Position numbers and translations under genes: made by a program. Of a DNA stretch of 33,609 nucleotides, positions 30,909 to 33,609 are shown in pieces. The notes under the pieces are model-generated. The model searched no databases. It was not told the DNA's origin and worked only from the letters and a program-made list of their open reading frames with translations. The stretch lies in NCBI GenBank assembly GCA_945861785.1, contig CAMAWD010000074.1, forward strand, positions 1 through 33,609, in the 5' to 3' direction. Source of the stretch: Rhodoferax sp. OV413. GTDB taxonomy: Bacteria > Pseudomonadota > Gammaproteobacteria > Burkholderiales > Burkholderiaceae_C. The first letter of the stretch is position 1, and every line of letters starts with the position of its first letter.

Positions 30909-31042
30909 ATTCGTATCTTGTATGAAATATGAAGTCGTATCAATATCACTGTGAAATTTGAAGCCAAATCTGTGACAAATTGGGCATTTCATTTCCTTAC
31001 GCGCGGATTACCATCGCCGCTCTAACAACCGGAGTACATCCT
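30909..31042. promoter_or_regulatory. Divergent lrp-type / glmS regulatory region
   Basis: AT-rich, with repeated TATGAAATATGAA (30921-30933) and TATCAATATCA nearby, which resemble the loose AT-rich sites bound by Lrp/AsnC proteins. On the minus strand TTGATA (five of six to a -35) is present near 30940. On the plus side GGAG stands 8 bases before the glmS ATG. Boxes for glmS could not be fixed with confidence. No glmS ribozyme is expected in this phylum and none was seen. Confidence 0.35.
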
Positions 31043-32911
<1,869 letters not shown>

Positions 32912-33116
32912 GTTCGCTTTTACCATTGGGGCGCTCCAAAAACGGGCTTCCCACCACCTTTGCTTCAAGTTCAAGGTCAAAACCAGGAGCCTTTCGGTTT
33001 CTGCCTTGGATCCAGTCCATAAGGCGCAGAAGCTAACGGCCCCGTTCAGGCGCTGGGTCAGCACCGATTGGTCAAGGCGGTTGCGGCGGCTGGAATGGCG
33101 CGTGAGCATCAGGGCG
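32912..33116. other. Intergenic region after glmS
   Basis: Nothing gene-like, no convincing terminator and no repeat was found. A few short open frames exist but read as shadow or low-complexity sequence. Confidence 0.5.
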
Positions 33117-33507
33117 TTATGGCTCGTCGCCAGGCAGCGGAGGGCGATTCGGAACACTGTCCAAAACCGCCCGAAAATCGGCATTCGACGCGTTCTCACC
33201 CGCTTGCGCGAGCAAGATTTGCACAAGCTCGTCAGACAACCAAAGCCCGCCACTGCGGAGTTCGGTGATTGCTTCACCCACCGATCGCAGCAACCCTTGG
33301 TGAGATGTCAACCGACTCAAGCACCGGCCACGACTGTTGGCGCAATTCACGCGCGGGCGGGTCGTCCCAATCGTCTTGCACCACCTCCTGCCAGACGGCT
33401 TGCGGCACCACAATGCGCTTGAATAGCTGGGGCAGCAAATCAGCCTGCCCGCTGCGAAACAAGGTAATTAGCGGCGAGGCGTTGACGACGACTGCGTCAA
33501 TCTGCAT
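33117..33507 (-). pseudogene. DUF3368-type PIN-like toxin with internal deletion
   Basis: The first part, from 33507, reads VVVNASPLITLFRSGQADLL and then IVVPQAVWQEVV, the N-terminal half of DUF3368 PIN-like toxins. It reaches SPRVAAI and stops at 33274-33276. The expected C-terminal end, VGEAITELRSGGLWLSDELVQILLAQAGE, is found immediately after in another frame, running to 33117. The missing middle (about 60 residues in the family, with the conserved GEsEvi and DD-Ar motifs) has been deleted out of frame near 33285. An intact product would be about 160 residues. The start overlaps the upstream antitoxin by 11 bases, as expected in such pairs. Confidence 0.75.
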
Positions 33508-33609
33508 TGCGCAGTTCCTCGGCCAACTCCTCTGCGGTGTATTGAAACGGGCTTACCTTGTAGCGCGACAGTGCGTCGATGAAGCCCGAGCGACTTAGCC
33601 CGGCAATCT
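33497..33609 (-). CDS. UPF0175-family antitoxin, C-terminal part (cut by window end)
   Basis: The last 36 codons read IAGLSRSGFIDALSRYKVSPFQYTAEELAEELRNAD and end in TGA at 33497-33499. This is the C-terminus of UPF0175 proteins, where the motif (L)SRxxFIDxLxRYxVSPFQYTxEEL is highly conserved. UPF0175 proteins are known partners of DUF3368 PIN-like toxins, which fits the next gene. The N-terminal part lies beyond the window. It may still be expressed although its partner is broken. Confidence 0.78.
   Translation of the reverse strand, partial: IAGLSRSGFIDALSRYKVSPFQYTAEELAEELRNAD

Noticed and set aside
30909-31042. glmS ribozyme or glucosamine-6-phosphate riboswitch ahead of glmS
   Set aside because: The 134-base region is too short and AT-rich with no matching fold, and the ribozyme is known mainly from Firmicutes.

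Overview
The window is GC-rich, densely packed bacterial chromosome. Gene content and order (TrkA/TrkH, cytochrome c', an Lrp-type regulator between glmU and glmS, a DUF6279-type lipoprotein, HpcH/HpaI aldolase and OtnK/OtnC genes) suggest a betaproteobacterium of the order Burkholderiales, most likely Comamonadaceae. This placement is inferred from protein character, not from a marker gene. No rRNA, tRNA, CRISPR array or intact insertion sequence was seen.

Layout. 1-4115: a two-domain SnoaL-like protein, a VapBC-type toxin-antitoxin pair on the minus strand, then an overlapping OtnK-type sugar-acid kinase and class II aldolase (OtnC-like). The aldolase lacks two residues expected to be catalytic. 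4151-5304: a possible alpha/beta-hydrolase remnant and a Phd-type antitoxin paired with a zeta-type kinase. 5398-9259: PaaI-type thioesterase, the trkA-trkH potassium uptake operon and a small membrane protein. 9434-9838: the C-terminal remnant of an FAD aromatic hydroxylase.

9858-18469 is the most coherent functional unit. A LacI-family repressor is divergent from a seven-gene run: Tat-exported sugar-binding protein, two permeases, MalK/UgpC-type ATPase, internally duplicated bicupin, MetE-C-terminal-like zinc methyltransferase and HpcH/HpaI aldolase. The 121-bp divergent region holds a good sigma-70 promoter and two matching 14-16-bp palindromes, so local LacI control is readable from the sequence. 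The three enzymes imply uptake and breakdown of an unidentified sugar-like, possibly methylated, substrate. This is the best candidate here for an undescribed pathway.

18550-25795: a DUF4143-type ATPase behind two tandem dyads, an exported glycerophosphodiester phosphodiesterase with a Pho-box-like promoter, an HDOD protein, cytochrome c' with a terminator, an ABC exporter, and an MBL-fold protein missing half of its usual metal ligands. 25818-32911: LuxR-type and Crp-type regulators, a lipoprotein whose start codon overlaps that of divergent glmU, an orphan histidine kinase overlapping the glmU end, an Lrp/AsnC regulator and glmS. The glmU and glmS products together make UDP-GlcNAc from fructose-6-phosphate, with one further enzyme (GlmM) not in the window.

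33117-33609: a third toxin-antitoxin locus (UPF0175 / DUF3368 type) whose toxin has an out-of-frame internal deletion. The window thus holds three toxin-antitoxin loci, two of them beside gene remnants, which marks them as accessory insertions in an otherwise conserved backbone.
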